NCBI RefSeq assembly: GCF_002954405.1
Contig: NZ_MQWC01000004.1
Span: forward strand, 3,288,668 to 3,352,667
Direction: 5' to 3'
DNA: 64,000 nt
Source of the DNA: Salinibacter sp. 10B
GTDB lineage: Bacteria; Bacteroidota; Rhodothermia; Rhodothermales; Salinibacteraceae
The notes beneath the pieces are model-generated. The model saw nothing but the letters and a program-made list of their open reading frames with translations. It did not search any database and was not told the origin of the DNA. Below are positions 9,138-18,194 of this stretch, one piece after another (the stretch's first letter is position 1; every line of letters starts with the position of its first letter). Position numbers and translations under genes: made by a program.

Positions 9138-10313
9138 TCAGTTTATGGGAAGTGCGCAGCGGACGATCGTGCCGCCGCCGTCCGGCGAGTCGATCGTAAG
9201 TGTTGCGTCGATCAGGTCTGCACGATAGGTCATCAGGTGGAGGCCGATCCCGTCGTTGAGGTCCTTTTCGGCTGGATCGGAGGACAGACGGTGTTCTGAG
9301 CATAGACTATTGGACACGGCGTCGGGAATGCCGGTGCCGTCGTCGCGAATTTGCAGCACGATTTGACGTCCGTCGGCAGTGCTCGGGGCCGATGGGGGAG
9401 GGGCAGTGTCGGAAGGGGCGTCGGAGGGCTCCACCACATCGATGAGAACGTCCACCTGGTTCGGGTGGCCGTGCTGAATTGCGTTGCGCACGGCTTCCTG
9501 GGCGATGCGGTAAAGGTGGCCGGCCACCGGGCCGTCGAGAAGCCCCGATAGCTTCTCGTCGGGCAACTGAAGCTGGCATTTTGCCTCCGAGGCCTCTTCG
9601 TAGGTTTTGACGAGTTCAGAGAGGGCGCCCGGCAACTCCGCGGGGGCAAGCTGACCGGCGGCCAGAAGGTGGGACAGAGACCGGGCACGCTTGGAGGCCT
9701 GTCGAACATTACGTTCGATGGTTTCGAGACGCGAATGCAGGTCGGGATCGTCTACGTTTTGGTTTGAAAGGTGTCCGCGGAGGTTTTCCAACTTCATGGC
9801 TGCCGCCACCAGATCCGAGGCAAGGGTGTCGTGCAGCTCCTGGCCGATGCGTTGGCGCTCAGTTTCGCTCACCTGGACGACGTCCCGTTCCAGCTCCCGC
9901 CGTTGAGAGATGTCTGTCCCGGTTGCCACGACATACGAGAGGCCCGAGTCGGTTTCTACCACCGCATTAGACCACGTGAGGTAGCGGCGCTTTCCACTTT
10001 TGGTGATCCATGGGTTTTGGTGGTGCGATGGGGCGTCCCCATTCAGAAGCTTTCCCCAGTAGCGTCGGGTTTTCTCTTGCTCGTCTTCGGGAATGAGCAC
10101 GTCAAAGATGATTTCGCCCTGCAACTCGTGGGTCTTGTATCCAGAAAGATCCTCACAGGCCGGATTGAGGTATTCCATGCGGCCCACGTCGTCGAGGACG
10201 AGCACCGCCGTGTCGATGACCTCAAGGACGGTATGAGCAAGGGACGGAGAGAGAGGTGAGTCCGTTGCGGATCCCCATTCAGTTGGACACTCCGGAGGCG
10301 GATCGGGGCTCAT
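9138..10313 (-). CDS. PAS-domain sensor histidine kinase (HisKA_3/NarL type)
   Basis: 391 residues from the ATG at 10313. A PAS domain at about 25-140 is followed by a HisKA_3 dimerisation helix with the phospho-acceptor in GQELHDTL (about H161). A HATPase_c domain carries an N-box around EAVRNAIQHGHPNQV and a G-box IRDDGTGIPDAV. No membrane segment is visible, so it should sense a cytoplasmic signal. Kinases of this class normally act with a LuxR/NarL-type regulator, but none is adjacent, making it an orphan here. The PAS ligand cannot be told. Confidence 0.92.
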   Translation of the reverse strand: MSPDPPPECPTEWGSATDSPLSPSLAHTVLEVIDTAVLVLDDVGRMEYLNPACEDLSGYKTHELQGEIIFDVLIPEDEQEKTRRYWGKLLNGDAPSHHQNPWITKSGKRRYLTWSNAVVETDSGLSYVVATGTDISQRRELERDVVQVSETERQRIGQELHDTLASDLVAAAMKLENLRGHLSNQNVDDPDLHSRLETIERNVRQASKRARSLSHLLAAGQLAPAELPGALSELVKTYEEASEAKCQLQLPDEKLSGLLDGPVAGHLYRIAQEAVRNAIQHGHPNQVDVLIDVVEPSDAPSDTAPPPSAPSTADGRQIVLQIRDDGTGIPDAVSNSLCSEHRLSSDPAEKDLNDGIGLHLMTYRADLIDATLTIDSPDGGGTIVRCALPIN

Positions 10314-10450
10314 GGGGCATGAGCGGAAATGGAATGGAGACAACGAGTTGAGTTTTCGTTAAGATAAAGAGTTGAGCGTGTTCCAAACAAGTGTGGGGAC
10401 ATGCGCGCGGCGGACATGGGAAGGCATAGCGCTCCTCCGGGCGGGCATCT

Positions 10451-11647
10451 TCAGGTGGTGTCGCTCGGGGAGTCCGAACGGAAGAGGGCCTCGTCGACGG
10501 CGTAGACGACAAGCCCAACCGTGGTGACCACAGCGAGCGACACGGCGGGGGCCCAGATGATGAGGCCCCCGATGATGCCGAGCACGGCTCCGAGGTACTT
10601 GATGTAGTTGAGTTGCTCGTTCGTGGTTCGGCGGAGCAGCATCTCGAGTTGTTGCTCGTCGTAGGCCCGCACGTTCTCGAACACGATCCGCTCGACGTCG
10701 AGCGTGCCCACGAGTCGGAGAATGACCTGCGTGAGCAACTCTTCAATCGTATCCCCGTGCCGCTCCAGGTGAGCGGGCAGCCGATCGAGTACCGGGTCCA
10801 ACTCATCGAGAAGGGGGCCGACGGTTTCGGGCAGGCGCCGGGTGGCGGCTCGGAGTCGCTCTTGAAAGTCCTCCTCCCCGAACAGCCGGTAGGTGCGGAA
10901 GGCCACGCCCGGAAGCCCCTCCGCGTTTTTTTCCATCTGCTCGGCGGTAAACTCTGCAATGCGATCCTGGACCGCCGGGCTCGACAGCACATCGCGGAGC
11001 ACGCTGCGGAGGAGCGTTTTCGTTTCCCGGCGCACCTCATCGTCGGTAATCACGTCGCCGGCCATGGCCACCAGCACGTCGCGATACTGGGCCGCGAGGC
11101 CGCTCTCGCGAATCTTCTCCATGATGATGCGCTTGTTGATAAGCTCATCGCTCACCGCCTGGGCAAGCCGGAAGGCCACGCGTTCGCGTTGGGCGGGGAC
11201 GAGGCCTTGTCCCACGATGGGCCGCTCCTGGCGGGGGCGGAAGAGCATCGTGATGGCCAGCCAGTTCGTCCCGAACCCAATGAGGCCGCTGACGGTGGTG
11301 TAGCGCAGCAGGTTCTCCAGCGTGATCGAGTAGCCCGCCACGGAGAACGTTACGCCGGGGAAGTCCCACGCGAAGGACAGAGCGAAGAGGGCCCCGAGAA
11401 TCCATGGCAGTCCGCGAAGCACGGGCAGCCAGCGGGCGTAGCTGCCGGTGCGCTTCGGGGGTTCCTCTACGCTCGGGGTCCCATCGGCAGATTCGGGGAG
11501 ATGGTGCGACACGGTGGCGAGCACCCGGTCGCGCAGGCGGTCCAAGGACGAAGCGCTGGCGGAGGACGATCCGTCACTCGCCGCGGACGAGGGCGACGGT
11601 TCGGGAAGGTCACTCGACGAAGCGGAAGCGGGGCGATCGTCGGGCAT
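10451..11647 (-). CDS. DUF445 family membrane protein
   Basis: 398 residues from the ATG at 11647; the longer frame to 11719 lacks conserved sequence. After a Ser-rich acidic N-terminus come two membrane segments near 85-130, and then the DUF445 signature: LIGFGTNWLAITMLFRP and the following VGQGLVPAQRERVAFRLAQAV. A C-terminal membrane pair (IKYLGAVLGIIGGLIIWAPAVSLAVVTT) closes it. DUF445 proteins (YheB-like) are widespread inner-membrane proteins of unknown function, so no role is assigned. It sits just downstream of the Mla operon in the same orientation, about 100 bases away, and could be co-transcribed. Confidence 0.9.
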   Translation of the reverse strand: MPDDRPASASSSDLPEPSPSSAASDGSSSASASSLDRLRDRVLATVSHHLPESADGTPSVEEPPKRTGSYARWLPVLRGLPWILGALFALSFAWDFPGVTFSVAGYSITLENLLRYTTVSGLIGFGTNWLAITMLFRPRQERPIVGQGLVPAQRERVAFRLAQAVSDELINKRIIMEKIRESGLAAQYRDVLVAMAGDVITDDEVRRETKTLLRSVLRDVLSSPAVQDRIAEFTAEQMEKNAEGLPGVAFRTYRLFGEEDFQERLRAATRRLPETVGPLLDELDPVLDRLPAHLERHGDTIEELLTQVILRLVGTLDVERIVFENVRAYDEQQLEMLLRRTTNEQLNYIKYLGAVLGIIGGLIIWAPAVSLAVVTTVGLVVYAVDEALFRSDSPSDTT

Positions 11648-11749
11648 AATCGAGACACCGCGATCGAGGGGAGAGAATCGCCGAGTTTGGGAGGAGGGGC
11701 ACGCTCGATTGAACCACAACGCCCGAACGCGCCCCCAAAACGCTCCATG

Positions 11750-12682
11750 CTAAAATACTTTCACGAGCGTCATGTCTTCTAAATAGCGGCTGGGATTCTG
11801 CTGGAATTCCTCCAGGATGCGGTTAGTGTTGGTCGCCGCCGAGTCCAGCTTCATGTACAGGCTCGGGTCGTTTACGAGGCGCCCCGCGGTGCCCGTTCCT
11901 TGGTTGAGCTTGGTTGTAATGGTATCGAGGCTGGCCGTCGTCTTTTCGAAGGAGGCGAGGCTTCGGTTGAGGCGAGACAGCGACTGATTTAATCGGCGGA
12001 CGGCCACGTCGAGAGAGTCTCCATTTTCTCCGGTAAAGTCCTTCAGGTCGTCCGACACGCCTTCTAGGTTTCGGAGCAACTGCTGGATGTTGTCCTTCTC
12101 CGCCTCCGTGACCTGTTCGAGGTCGCCCGACATCTTGCGCAGCGATGACAGGGTCTGCCGAAGGTCACTGTCCGGGTTTTGGAGAAGGCGGCGTAGCCCG
12201 CCGATAGTGGTATTCGCCCCGGTGAGGACGCTGTCGGCCTTGGAGGCGAGAGCGGGCGCCTGCTTGGTGAGTTGCCCTAGAGACGAGCCCTCCGGGGGAT
12301 TCGGGAGGGTGGAGCCGGGAGAGATCTGTGGGTTCTCGTTGGGGCCGGGGGTGATGCTCACGTGGACCCCTCCAAGCGCGCTAATGCCGGTCACCTGGGC
12401 ACGGGAGCCCTTGGGAATGCGGGGACCGCGCTCCATCTGAAGACGAACACGAACGGCCTGCGTCTCGGGGTTCAAGTTCACGCTTTCAACGGAGCCGACC
12501 CTCACGCCTTTCATGCGCACCGGATTCCCGGACACAAGCCCGCCGGCATCCTCAAACTCGGTGTACAGCGTGTAGGAGCTACCAAACAGGGGAAGGTCCT
12601 GAAAAAAGCGAATCCCGGCAAACGCCGCAAGCGCCGTGAGGACGATGGCGAGGCCGACCTTGAGTTCGTTGCTGTATTGCAT
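11750..12682 (-). CDS. mlaD: MCE/MlaD family lipid-transport protein
   Basis: 310 residues. A single N-terminal membrane anchor (about 9-28) is followed by one MCE domain (about 38-115: LYTEFEDAGGLVSGNPVRMKGVRVGSV, with the usual RAQVTG and a proline-rich turn). A long alpha-helical C-terminal tail has repeated Leu/Ser heptads. MCE proteins form hexameric rings in the periplasm that shuttle phospholipids between membranes. It is the third gene of an MlaE-MlaF-MlaD order, about 50 bases after mlaF. Substrate direction cannot be inferred; no mlaC or mlaB is nearby, as is common outside Proteobacteria. Confidence 0.92.
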   Translation of the reverse strand: MQYSNELKVGLAIVLTALAAFAGIRFFQDLPLFGSSYTLYTEFEDAGGLVSGNPVRMKGVRVGSVESVNLNPETQAVRVRLQMERGPRIPKGSRAQVTGISALGGVHVSITPGPNENPQISPGSTLPNPPEGSSLGQLTKQAPALASKADSVLTGANTTIGGLRRLLQNPDSDLRQTLSSLRKMSGDLEQVTEAEKDNIQQLLRNLEGVSDDLKDFTGENGDSLDVAVRRLNQSLSRLNRSLASFEKTTASLDTITTKLNQGTGTAGRLVNDPSLYMKLDSAATNTNRILEEFQQNPSRYLEDMTLVKVF

Positions 12683-12735
12683 GCGGGGAAAGAGGGAACA
12701 GAAGGACGAGATGAAAAGAAACCGAGGCCGTCCCG

Positions 12736-13512
12736 TCAGGATGAGGAGCCCGACAGGGAAGTGGCCGTGGACGTCGTACCAATTTTGTATTCGCTGGCTT
12801 TCACGAACGAGTTGAGATTCGGGTTCGTGCAGCTATGGATTTCCTCCACTGGACCCACCCACTCCAGGTCTTGCCCGTGAAGGAAGGCCACACGGTCCGC
12901 CACCTCCAGTACCGAGTGCATGTCGTGCGTGATCACGACGCTCGTCACGTTGAGCTCCTTGGCGAGGTGGTTGATGAGGTCGTTAATCGTGTTTGAGGTT
13001 TCCGGGTCTAGGCCGCTTGTCGGCTCATCATAGAGAATATACTCCGGCTCCATCGAGATGGCCCGCGCCAGGGCTACCCGTTTTCGCATACCGCCCGACA
13101 GCTCCGAGGGGTTTTTCGGGCCCACCCCAGAGAGGCGCACGAGATCCAGGCACTCCTCGACGCGTTCGTCGACTTCCGCGTCGGTGAGGGTCGAGAAATA
13201 GCGGAGTGGGAAGGCAATGTTCTCAAAGGTCGACATTGAATCGAAAAGCGCGCCTCCCTGAAACAGCACCCCGAACCGCTTGCGCATTTCGCGAAGGTGG
13301 CTGTAGTCGGCGCAGCAGAGATCTTCTCCGTCCACGTACACGTGACCGGTATCCGGCTTCAACAGCCCGACCAGGTGCTTCATGAGGACGCTTTTGCCAG
13401 AGCCTGAACGCCCAATAATCGCGAGCTTCTCCCCCTTCTTCACGTCCAGGGAGACGTCGCTGAGTACCTGAAGGTTGTCGAAGCTCTTCGAGATGTTACG
13501 AACTTCAATCAT
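12736..13512 (-). CDS. mlaF: MlaF-like ABC transporter ATP-binding protein
   Basis: 258 residues with all ABC ATPase motifs: Walker A GRSGSGKSVLMKHL (about 34-47), Q-loop in FQGGALFDS, signature LSGGMRKRVALARAI, Walker B YILYDEPTSGLD and the switch His in VITHDM. It powers the MlaE permease. The ATG at 13512 overlaps the stop of an 80-codon frame in the gap upstream (ATGA), though I doubt that frame is a gene. The C-terminal tail is Ser/Thr-rich and not conserved. Confidence 0.95.
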   Translation of the reverse strand: MIEVRNISKSFDNLQVLSDVSLDVKKGEKLAIIGRSGSGKSVLMKHLVGLLKPDTGHVYVDGEDLCCADYSHLREMRKRFGVLFQGGALFDSMSTFENIAFPLRYFSTLTDAEVDERVEECLDLVRLSGVGPKNPSELSGGMRKRVALARAISMEPEYILYDEPTSGLDPETSNTINDLINHLAKELNVTSVVITHDMHSVLEVADRVAFLHGQDLEWVGPVEEIHSCTNPNLNSFVKASEYKIGTTSTATSLSGSSS

Positions 13513-13761
13513 AGTACAAGCGGCAGCCCAGGGAGAGCCGACATCAGATGCTGGAAGTACGTGTAGCGGAGGAATCGTTCATTGCATACGCTCCCGATGC
13601 GGAAGCTATCCGGGATTGGGCGCAGGTGTGGCTGCACGGAACGGAAGAGGACAAATCTTTCGGAAGCGTTACAGGGCGATCGTACCACGGGCGGGCAGAG
13701 GGAGGCTCCAAGTCGGAGCCGACCCGCTCGCTGGGGGACCCGTCCCGTCATGAGCGTGCGC
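13513..13761. other. Unusual gap between mlaE and mlaF
   Basis: 249 bases separate two genes that normally abut. On the coding strand an 80-codon frame (13509-13751) fills the gap exactly: 10 bases after the mlaE stop and overlapping the mlaF start by ATGA. Its product has about eleven Arg and only three acidic residues, unlike the acidic proteome around it, and matches no family I know. It is therefore not called as a gene. It may be spacer or decayed sequence. Confidence 0.5.
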
Positions 13762-14514
13762 TTACAAAAGCAGCATGGCGACGAGGAGGTCCGCCACGAG
13801 AATGAACACGCAGCTCAGTACGGCCGCCTGCGTAGTGCTATCGCCCACGCCCACAGCCCCCCCGCCGGTATAGTAGCCTTTGTAGCAGGCGACCGAAGTA
13901 ACAATGAAGCCGAATGCAAGTGATTTGACGAACCCGATGAAGGGGTCAAGGAGACTGAAGAACTGGCGGGCCCCTGCCAGAAACTCGCTTGCACTAAGGA
14001 AGCCCCCAACGTGGCCGGTAAAGATGCCCGTGCCGATGCCCACGATGCAGGAGACGACGTACAGGACTGGAAACATCACGACGCCTGCCAACACGCGCGG
14101 GAGAATGAGGAACCCGACGGAGTTTAGCCCCATCACCTCCAGTGCATCGATCTGCTCCGACACTCGCATGGTCCCGAGCTCGGCCGCAATGCGGGCGCCG
14201 ACTCGTCCGGCCAGAATAAACCCGGCCACGACCACGCCCAGCTCCAGCATGATGGACGGAGCCACGATGGATCCGATGATTGTTTTCGGGATAAAGGGTG
14301 TTTCCAACTGGTAGGCCGTTTGCACCGTGAGGACGGCCCCGGAAAAGGCCGCCGCGAGGGCAACAATTGGAATCGAGTCGATCCCAATGCGCACCATCTG
14401 GATGAAGAGATTCTTCCAGTACATGCGAAACTCGTCGATCGATGCAAAGGCTCGGCCCATGAGGATTGCGTACTGGCCGAGGGCACGGAACGGAGAGAGC
14501 AGAGAATCGAGCAA
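13762..14514 (-). CDS. mlaE: MlaE family ABC transporter permease
   Basis: 250 residues, the full MlaE length. It is the membrane part of the phospholipid ABC transporter. Conserved stretches are QTAYQLETPFIPKTIIGSIVAPSIMLELG, the ELGTMRVSEQIDALEVMGLNSVGFLILPRV block and the C-terminal ACYKGYYTGGGAVGVGDSTTQAAV. The start is taken as TTG at 14514, since no ATG lies upstream in frame and the first internal ATG (residue 19) would remove the conserved N-terminal amphipathic helix. First gene of the mlaEFD order. Confidence 0.92.
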   Translation of the reverse strand: MLDSLLSPFRALGQYAILMGRAFASIDEFRMYWKNLFIQMVRIGIDSIPIVALAAAFSGAVLTVQTAYQLETPFIPKTIIGSIVAPSIMLELGVVVAGFILAGRVGARIAAELGTMRVSEQIDALEVMGLNSVGFLILPRVLAGVVMFPVLYVVSCIVGIGTGIFTGHVGGFLSASEFLAGARQFFSLLDPFIGFVKSLAFGFIVTSVACYKGYYTGGGAVGVGDSTTQAAVLSCVFILVADLLVAMLLL

Positions 14515-14798
14515 CGCGGACGCGGCGTCTGGTGAAAAGAAGACCTGAGGGGGACAACAGCGACGTCCCCAATGCGTATTGGCGTGTGCGCCGAAGGATG
14601 CACATTCAGTCCGTCGGCGAGGTTCCTACTGTCTCAATCACGATGGGATATCGGGGAAACAGGAAAGAGGCTCCAGCGGCAAACAATTCTCCGTACGACT
14701 CATCGCGATAAGACAATCGAACGGAGGGCTCCGGCGCGTGATGCCGCGCCCGGGCGGTCCACCGGTGTTTTCGCACAAATCTTCGTTTAACAAAACCA

Positions 14799-16181
14799 AT
14801 GGCGAAGTCGAACCCCCGGTACGTTTGTCAGGAGTGCGGACACGAGGCCTATAAATGGATGGGCAAGTGTGCAGGCTGCGGTGCCTGGAATACGCTTGTT
14901 CGCGAAGAAGAGCCCGATGAGGTGGAGGCACAGGTGCCCGACCTCACCTCTAACGCGCAGAGCAGCAACGGAACGTCGACACATGGAGCGCCGGAACGCC
15001 TCACGGAGGTGGAGATGGAGGGCGACGCTCGCCTCGCCACCGGCATTGAAGAGCTCGACCGCGTGATGGGCGGGGGCATCATGCAGGGCTCGTTCAGCCT
15101 CATCGCGGGCGATCCGGGCATCGGCAAGAGCACGCTCATGACCGAGCTGGCCGGCTACCTGCCTGATCGCGACATCTTGTACGTGACGGGGGAGGAGTCG
15201 AAGCGACAGGTGAAGCTTCGCGCTCAGCGCCTGGAGGTGGACTCCGATAACCTGTATCTCCTGGCCGAAACGAACGTGCAGCAGATCGCCGACGCGGTGG
15301 AGGAGGTGGCCCCGGACCTCCTGGTCGTCGATTCGATCCAGACCATCTACCGGCCCGATCTGTCGAGTGCGCCTGGATCGGTAAGCCAGGTGCGCGAAAG
15401 CACCGCCTCGCTGCTGAAGCTTACGAAGGAGCGGGAGTTTTCGACGTTTCTGGTGGGGCACGTCACGAAGAAGGGGACCATTGCCGGGCCGCGCGTGCTG
15501 GAGCACATGGTGGACACGGTCCTCTACTTTGAGGGTGATCAGCACCACGCCTATAGAATCCTGCGGAGCGTAAAAAACCGGTTCGGCGCCGCCAACGAGA
15601 TAGGCGTCTTCGAGATGCGAGAGACGGGATTGCACGAGGTGCCCAACCCGAGCGAGCTCTTTCTCTCGGAGCGCGGGTACGGCGTAAGCGGATCCACGGT
15701 CGTCTGCTCACTGGAGGGCACGCGGCCGCTGTTGGTGGAGATCCAGGCCCTCGTAACGCCCACCTCCTACAACACACCGCAGCGCACGGTGACCGGCTTT
15801 GCGTCGCAGCGCCTGCAGATGATTCTGGCGGTACTGGAGAAGCGCTCCGGCCTCGCCTTCAGCGACCACGATGTGTTTGTAAATGTGGCCGGCGGTGTCA
15901 CGCTCGACGAGCCCGCTGTGGACCTCGGGGTGGCCATTGCCGCGGCCTCGTCGTTCCGCGACATTCCGGCGGATACCGGCTCGGTGCTCATCGGCGAGGT
16001 AGGATTGGGCGGCGAGATTCGCACCGTCAGCCAGATCGAGCCGCGCCTGAAGGAGGCCGCCAAGCTTGGTTTTGAGCGCGCCGTGGTCCCCGAGAACAAT
16101 CTCGACCGCATTGCCGGAGCGTACGACCTGGACGTGACTGGGGCCGAGCAACTGAAGGGCGTGGTGGATTTGGTGCTGTAA
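14799..16181 (+). CDS. radA: DNA repair protein RadA
   Basis: 460 residues. An N-terminal four-cysteine zinc finger (C10, C13, C24, C27) precedes a RecA-like ATPase with Walker A GDPGIGKS (104-111), the RadA-specific KNRFG motif (259-263), and a C-terminal Lon-protease-like domain ending in LDRIAGAYDLDVTG. RadA promotes branch migration during recombinational repair. The ATG at 14799 has an AACAAAACCA leader without Shine-Dalgarno. It stands alone, divergent from mlaE. The assignment is certain. Confidence 0.98.
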   Translation: MAKSNPRYVCQECGHEAYKWMGKCAGCGAWNTLVREEEPDEVEAQVPDLTSNAQSSNGTSTHGAPERLTEVEMEGDARLATGIEELDRVMGGGIMQGSFSLIAGDPGIGKSTLMTELAGYLPDRDILYVTGEESKRQVKLRAQRLEVDSDNLYLLAETNVQQIADAVEEVAPDLLVVDSIQTIYRPDLSSAPGSVSQVRESTASLLKLTKEREFSTFLVGHVTKKGTIAGPRVLEHMVDTVLYFEGDQHHAYRILRSVKNRFGAANEIGVFEMRETGLHEVPNPSELFLSERGYGVSGSTVVCSLEGTRPLLVEIQALVTPTSYNTPQRTVTGFASQRLQMILAVLEKRSGLAFSDHDVFVNVAGGVTLDEPAVDLGVAIAAASSFRDIPADTGSVLIGEVGLGGEIRTVSQIEPRLKEAAKLGFERAVVPENNLDRIAGAYDLDVTGAEQLKGVVDLVL

Positions 16182-16605
16182 TCCGTTTATAATCCGAGGT
16201 ACGTCTCTTCTGCCGTAGCGGCATTCTGGGGAGCCTCCGTGTTTCAGAACCTGTTTTAATTTACGCCCGTCTCCACATCCGATGCCGATATTTTCGTAGA
16301 CCAAAAGCACATCGGAGCGTATACGCCTGCATCCCCGGCGGGGAGGAACGGGTCCGCAGTCGTAGCGTCCTGCCGAACTCACAGCGTGTGAAATTAAAAC
16401 AGCTTCTCAGGGCGGGTCCCAACGCTAGATTTGGCGGTCGATCCCCAGTGAATCATCGCCCGGCCGTTGCCAACATGTTCAGAGAGGAGCGGTCCGTTCC
16501 AGGCCGCACTGTTGCGTCCACGTAGAGGGAAAGGAACCTCTCGGTACCGCTCTGTCGTTGGACACGGTCACCCAACTCTGCACTGCTTCACAGGAGGATG
16601 GTTCT
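16182..16605. other. Intergenic region between radA and the M23 peptidase gene
   Basis: 424 bases with no gene. The centre is the MITE-like element listed separately (16244-16409). The 190 bases after it should hold the promoter of the peptidase-bactofilin pair; no clear -10/-35 pair is recognisable. Confidence 0.6.
16244..16409. mobile_element. 166-bp MITE-like element with 19-bp terminal inverted repeats
   Basis: The left end (16244-16262) is TCAGAACCTGTTTTAATTT. The right end (16391-16409), read on the reverse strand, is TGAGAAGCTGTTTTAATTT: 17 of 19 match, and the inner 12 are perfect. The interior is 128 bases with no ORF of its own. A short element with terminal repeats and no transposase fits a miniature inverted-repeat element or an end-to-end remnant of a larger IS. 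No target duplication is evident in the flanks. A transcriptional hairpin is an alternative but the arms are far apart. Confidence 0.5.
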
Positions 16606-17517
16606 ATGTGGTCGTTCCTGACCGATTTGTTTCGCCGGCCCGGCTCGACCCACACCGTCGTAGTGATGGACGGGGAGGAGGTTGGGCGCACCCGTCGCTA
16701 CGAGGTGCAGCCGAAGCGACTTTTCATTACATGGAGCGTCAGTTTGCTGGTCACCATCCTTCTTGGGGCAAGCCTCGTTGCGTTTACGCCCCTTCGCACC
16801 TACATCCCGGGCTATGGGACGGAAGAGTTGCGGCGGAATGCACGCCTGAATGCCATTCGCGTAGCGGCCCTCCAAGACTCCGTTGCCGTGCAGCGTCACT
16901 ACATCAAGCGTCTGCAACAGTTGCTAACCGGTCAGGTCGACTCCGTCGCGCGAACGGCCTCGGCGAACGTTCAAGCCCAACCGACCCGCGAACCGCAGAC
17001 CACTGATCGCGCCGTGCCGGATCCCGACCAGGACAATCCCAACACGCAAGCACACGAGCAGCCCGCCATTTCGGCGACGAGCTTTTCGGTGACGGCCCGT
17101 TCCCAGAAGGGGGGCGCCGGCCGGTATATAATGCCGAGCCTCTCGCTGCCAGTGGAGTCGCCGGTGGAAACCGGATTCCCAACCCGAAACTTCGATGCGA
17201 GCGACGCTCATTTTGGGATTGACCTTGCCGTGTCGGAGGGCTCGCTCGTGCGGGCGGTGGGGGAAGGATACGTCGTACTGTCCGATTGGACGCAGGAGGG
17301 CGGCTATACGGTTGCAGTGCAGCACTCCGATGGATATCTTTCCGTCTATAAGCATAACAAACGGTTACTCAAGCAGACCGGGGACCGCGTCGAAGCCCGA
17401 GAGGCCCTGGCCGTCAGCGGGAACTCGGGAGAAGTGACGACCGGGCCGCACCTGCACTTTGAATTGTGGAGGAATGGCCTCGCGCAGGATCCGCGCCCCT
17501 ACGTTACCGGTTGGTAG
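16606..17517 (+). CDS. M23 (LytM) family peptidoglycan endopeptidase, membrane anchored
   Basis: 303 residues from the ATG at 16606, chosen because an AGGAGG lies 8 bases upstream; this Shine-Dalgarno is unusual here. The frame runs back to 16558. A membrane anchor at about 45-65 (LFITWSVSLLVTILLGASLVAF) is followed by a short helix, a linker, and a C-terminal LytM domain. The zinc ligands are seen as HFGIDLA (HxxxD) and HLHFELW (HxH), with GNSGEVTTGPHLHFE typical. It cuts peptide cross-links in the periplasm. The next gene, 57 bases on, is a bactofilin, a pairing known from other bacteria for cell-shape control. Confidence 0.94.
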   Translation: MWSFLTDLFRRPGSTHTVVVMDGEEVGRTRRYEVQPKRLFITWSVSLLVTILLGASLVAFTPLRTYIPGYGTEELRRNARLNAIRVAALQDSVAVQRHYIKRLQQLLTGQVDSVARTASANVQAQPTREPQTTDRAVPDPDQDNPNTQAHEQPAISATSFSVTARSQKGGAGRYIMPSLSLPVESPVETGFPTRNFDASDAHFGIDLAVSEGSLVRAVGEGYVVLSDWTQEGGYTVAVQHSDGYLSVYKHNKRLLKQTGDRVEAREALAVSGNSGEVTTGPHLHFELWRNGLAQDPRPYVTGW

Positions 17518-17574
17518 TGTGCCGTTGGGCGCATTGCGAACGCCACAGTTGACTTTACACCGTTCCACGTTCCT

Positions 17575-18063
17575 ATGGGACTGTTCAACAATTCCTCGAA
17601 AGAGACCGAGTCCACGTCCATGCCTGATCAACAGAATCCCGCCCAGGACCAGATTAATCTCGTCGGTAAAGGGACGGTCTTCGAAGGGACGGTCCGTGCT
17701 GAAAATGATGTTCGGGCCAGCGGTCAGATCGTCGGTACCCTTCGGGTTGAAGGGAAGGCCATGATATCCGAGAGTGGCTCCGTAGATGGGGAGATTATTG
17801 CCACAAATGCTGATATTGCCGGTCGCGTACAGGGCGAGATTGAAATTGAAGAGCGCCTCGTGCTGAAGAGTACGGCTCAGGTCGACGGCAACATTAAGAC
17901 CGATCGACTCGTCGTGGAAGAAGGCGCACAGTTTACGGGCGAATGCGAAATGGGCACCCCGATTTCCGTCAATGGGGAGCCAGAAGAAGAGGCCCCCACG
18001 GATGAGGGACCGGGCGTTTCGCCTGAGGAGGGAGAAGAGCCCGCCGAGGCGTCGTCTGCCTAA
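17575..18063 (+). CDS. Bactofilin family polymer-forming protein
   Basis: 162 residues. The core (about 20-125) is the bactofilin right-handed beta-helix repeat: NLVGKGTVFEGTVRAENDVRASGQIVGTLRV, then GSVDGEIIATNADIAGRVQGEIEIEERL and TAQVDGNIKTDRLVVEEGAQFTGECEM. Short disordered tails flank it, and the C-terminal one is very acidic. Bactofilins self-assemble into cytoskeletal filaments that recruit M23 peptidases to sites of curvature or growth. The M23 gene directly upstream supports this. Confidence 0.95.
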   Translation: MGLFNNSSKETESTSMPDQQNPAQDQINLVGKGTVFEGTVRAENDVRASGQIVGTLRVEGKAMISESGSVDGEIIATNADIAGRVQGEIEIEERLVLKSTAQVDGNIKTDRLVVEEGAQFTGECEMGTPISVNGEPEEEAPTDEGPGVSPEEGEEPAEASSA

Positions 18064-18194
18064 ATCTCGACTGCCACGTTGTGGGCTCCGCGCGTGGGGA
18101 CCGCCCATGGCGTGTGCGAGTGTGCCTGCTCGCATTCGGGAGACGACGGATCTCCAGGTGTGGAGGAATACTCCAGACAGCTAGGCCGATCGGT

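Noticed and set aside
14787-15635. 282-codon frame antisense to radA
   Set aside because: His/Leu/Arg-rich product without domains, over the conserved ATPase core of radA.
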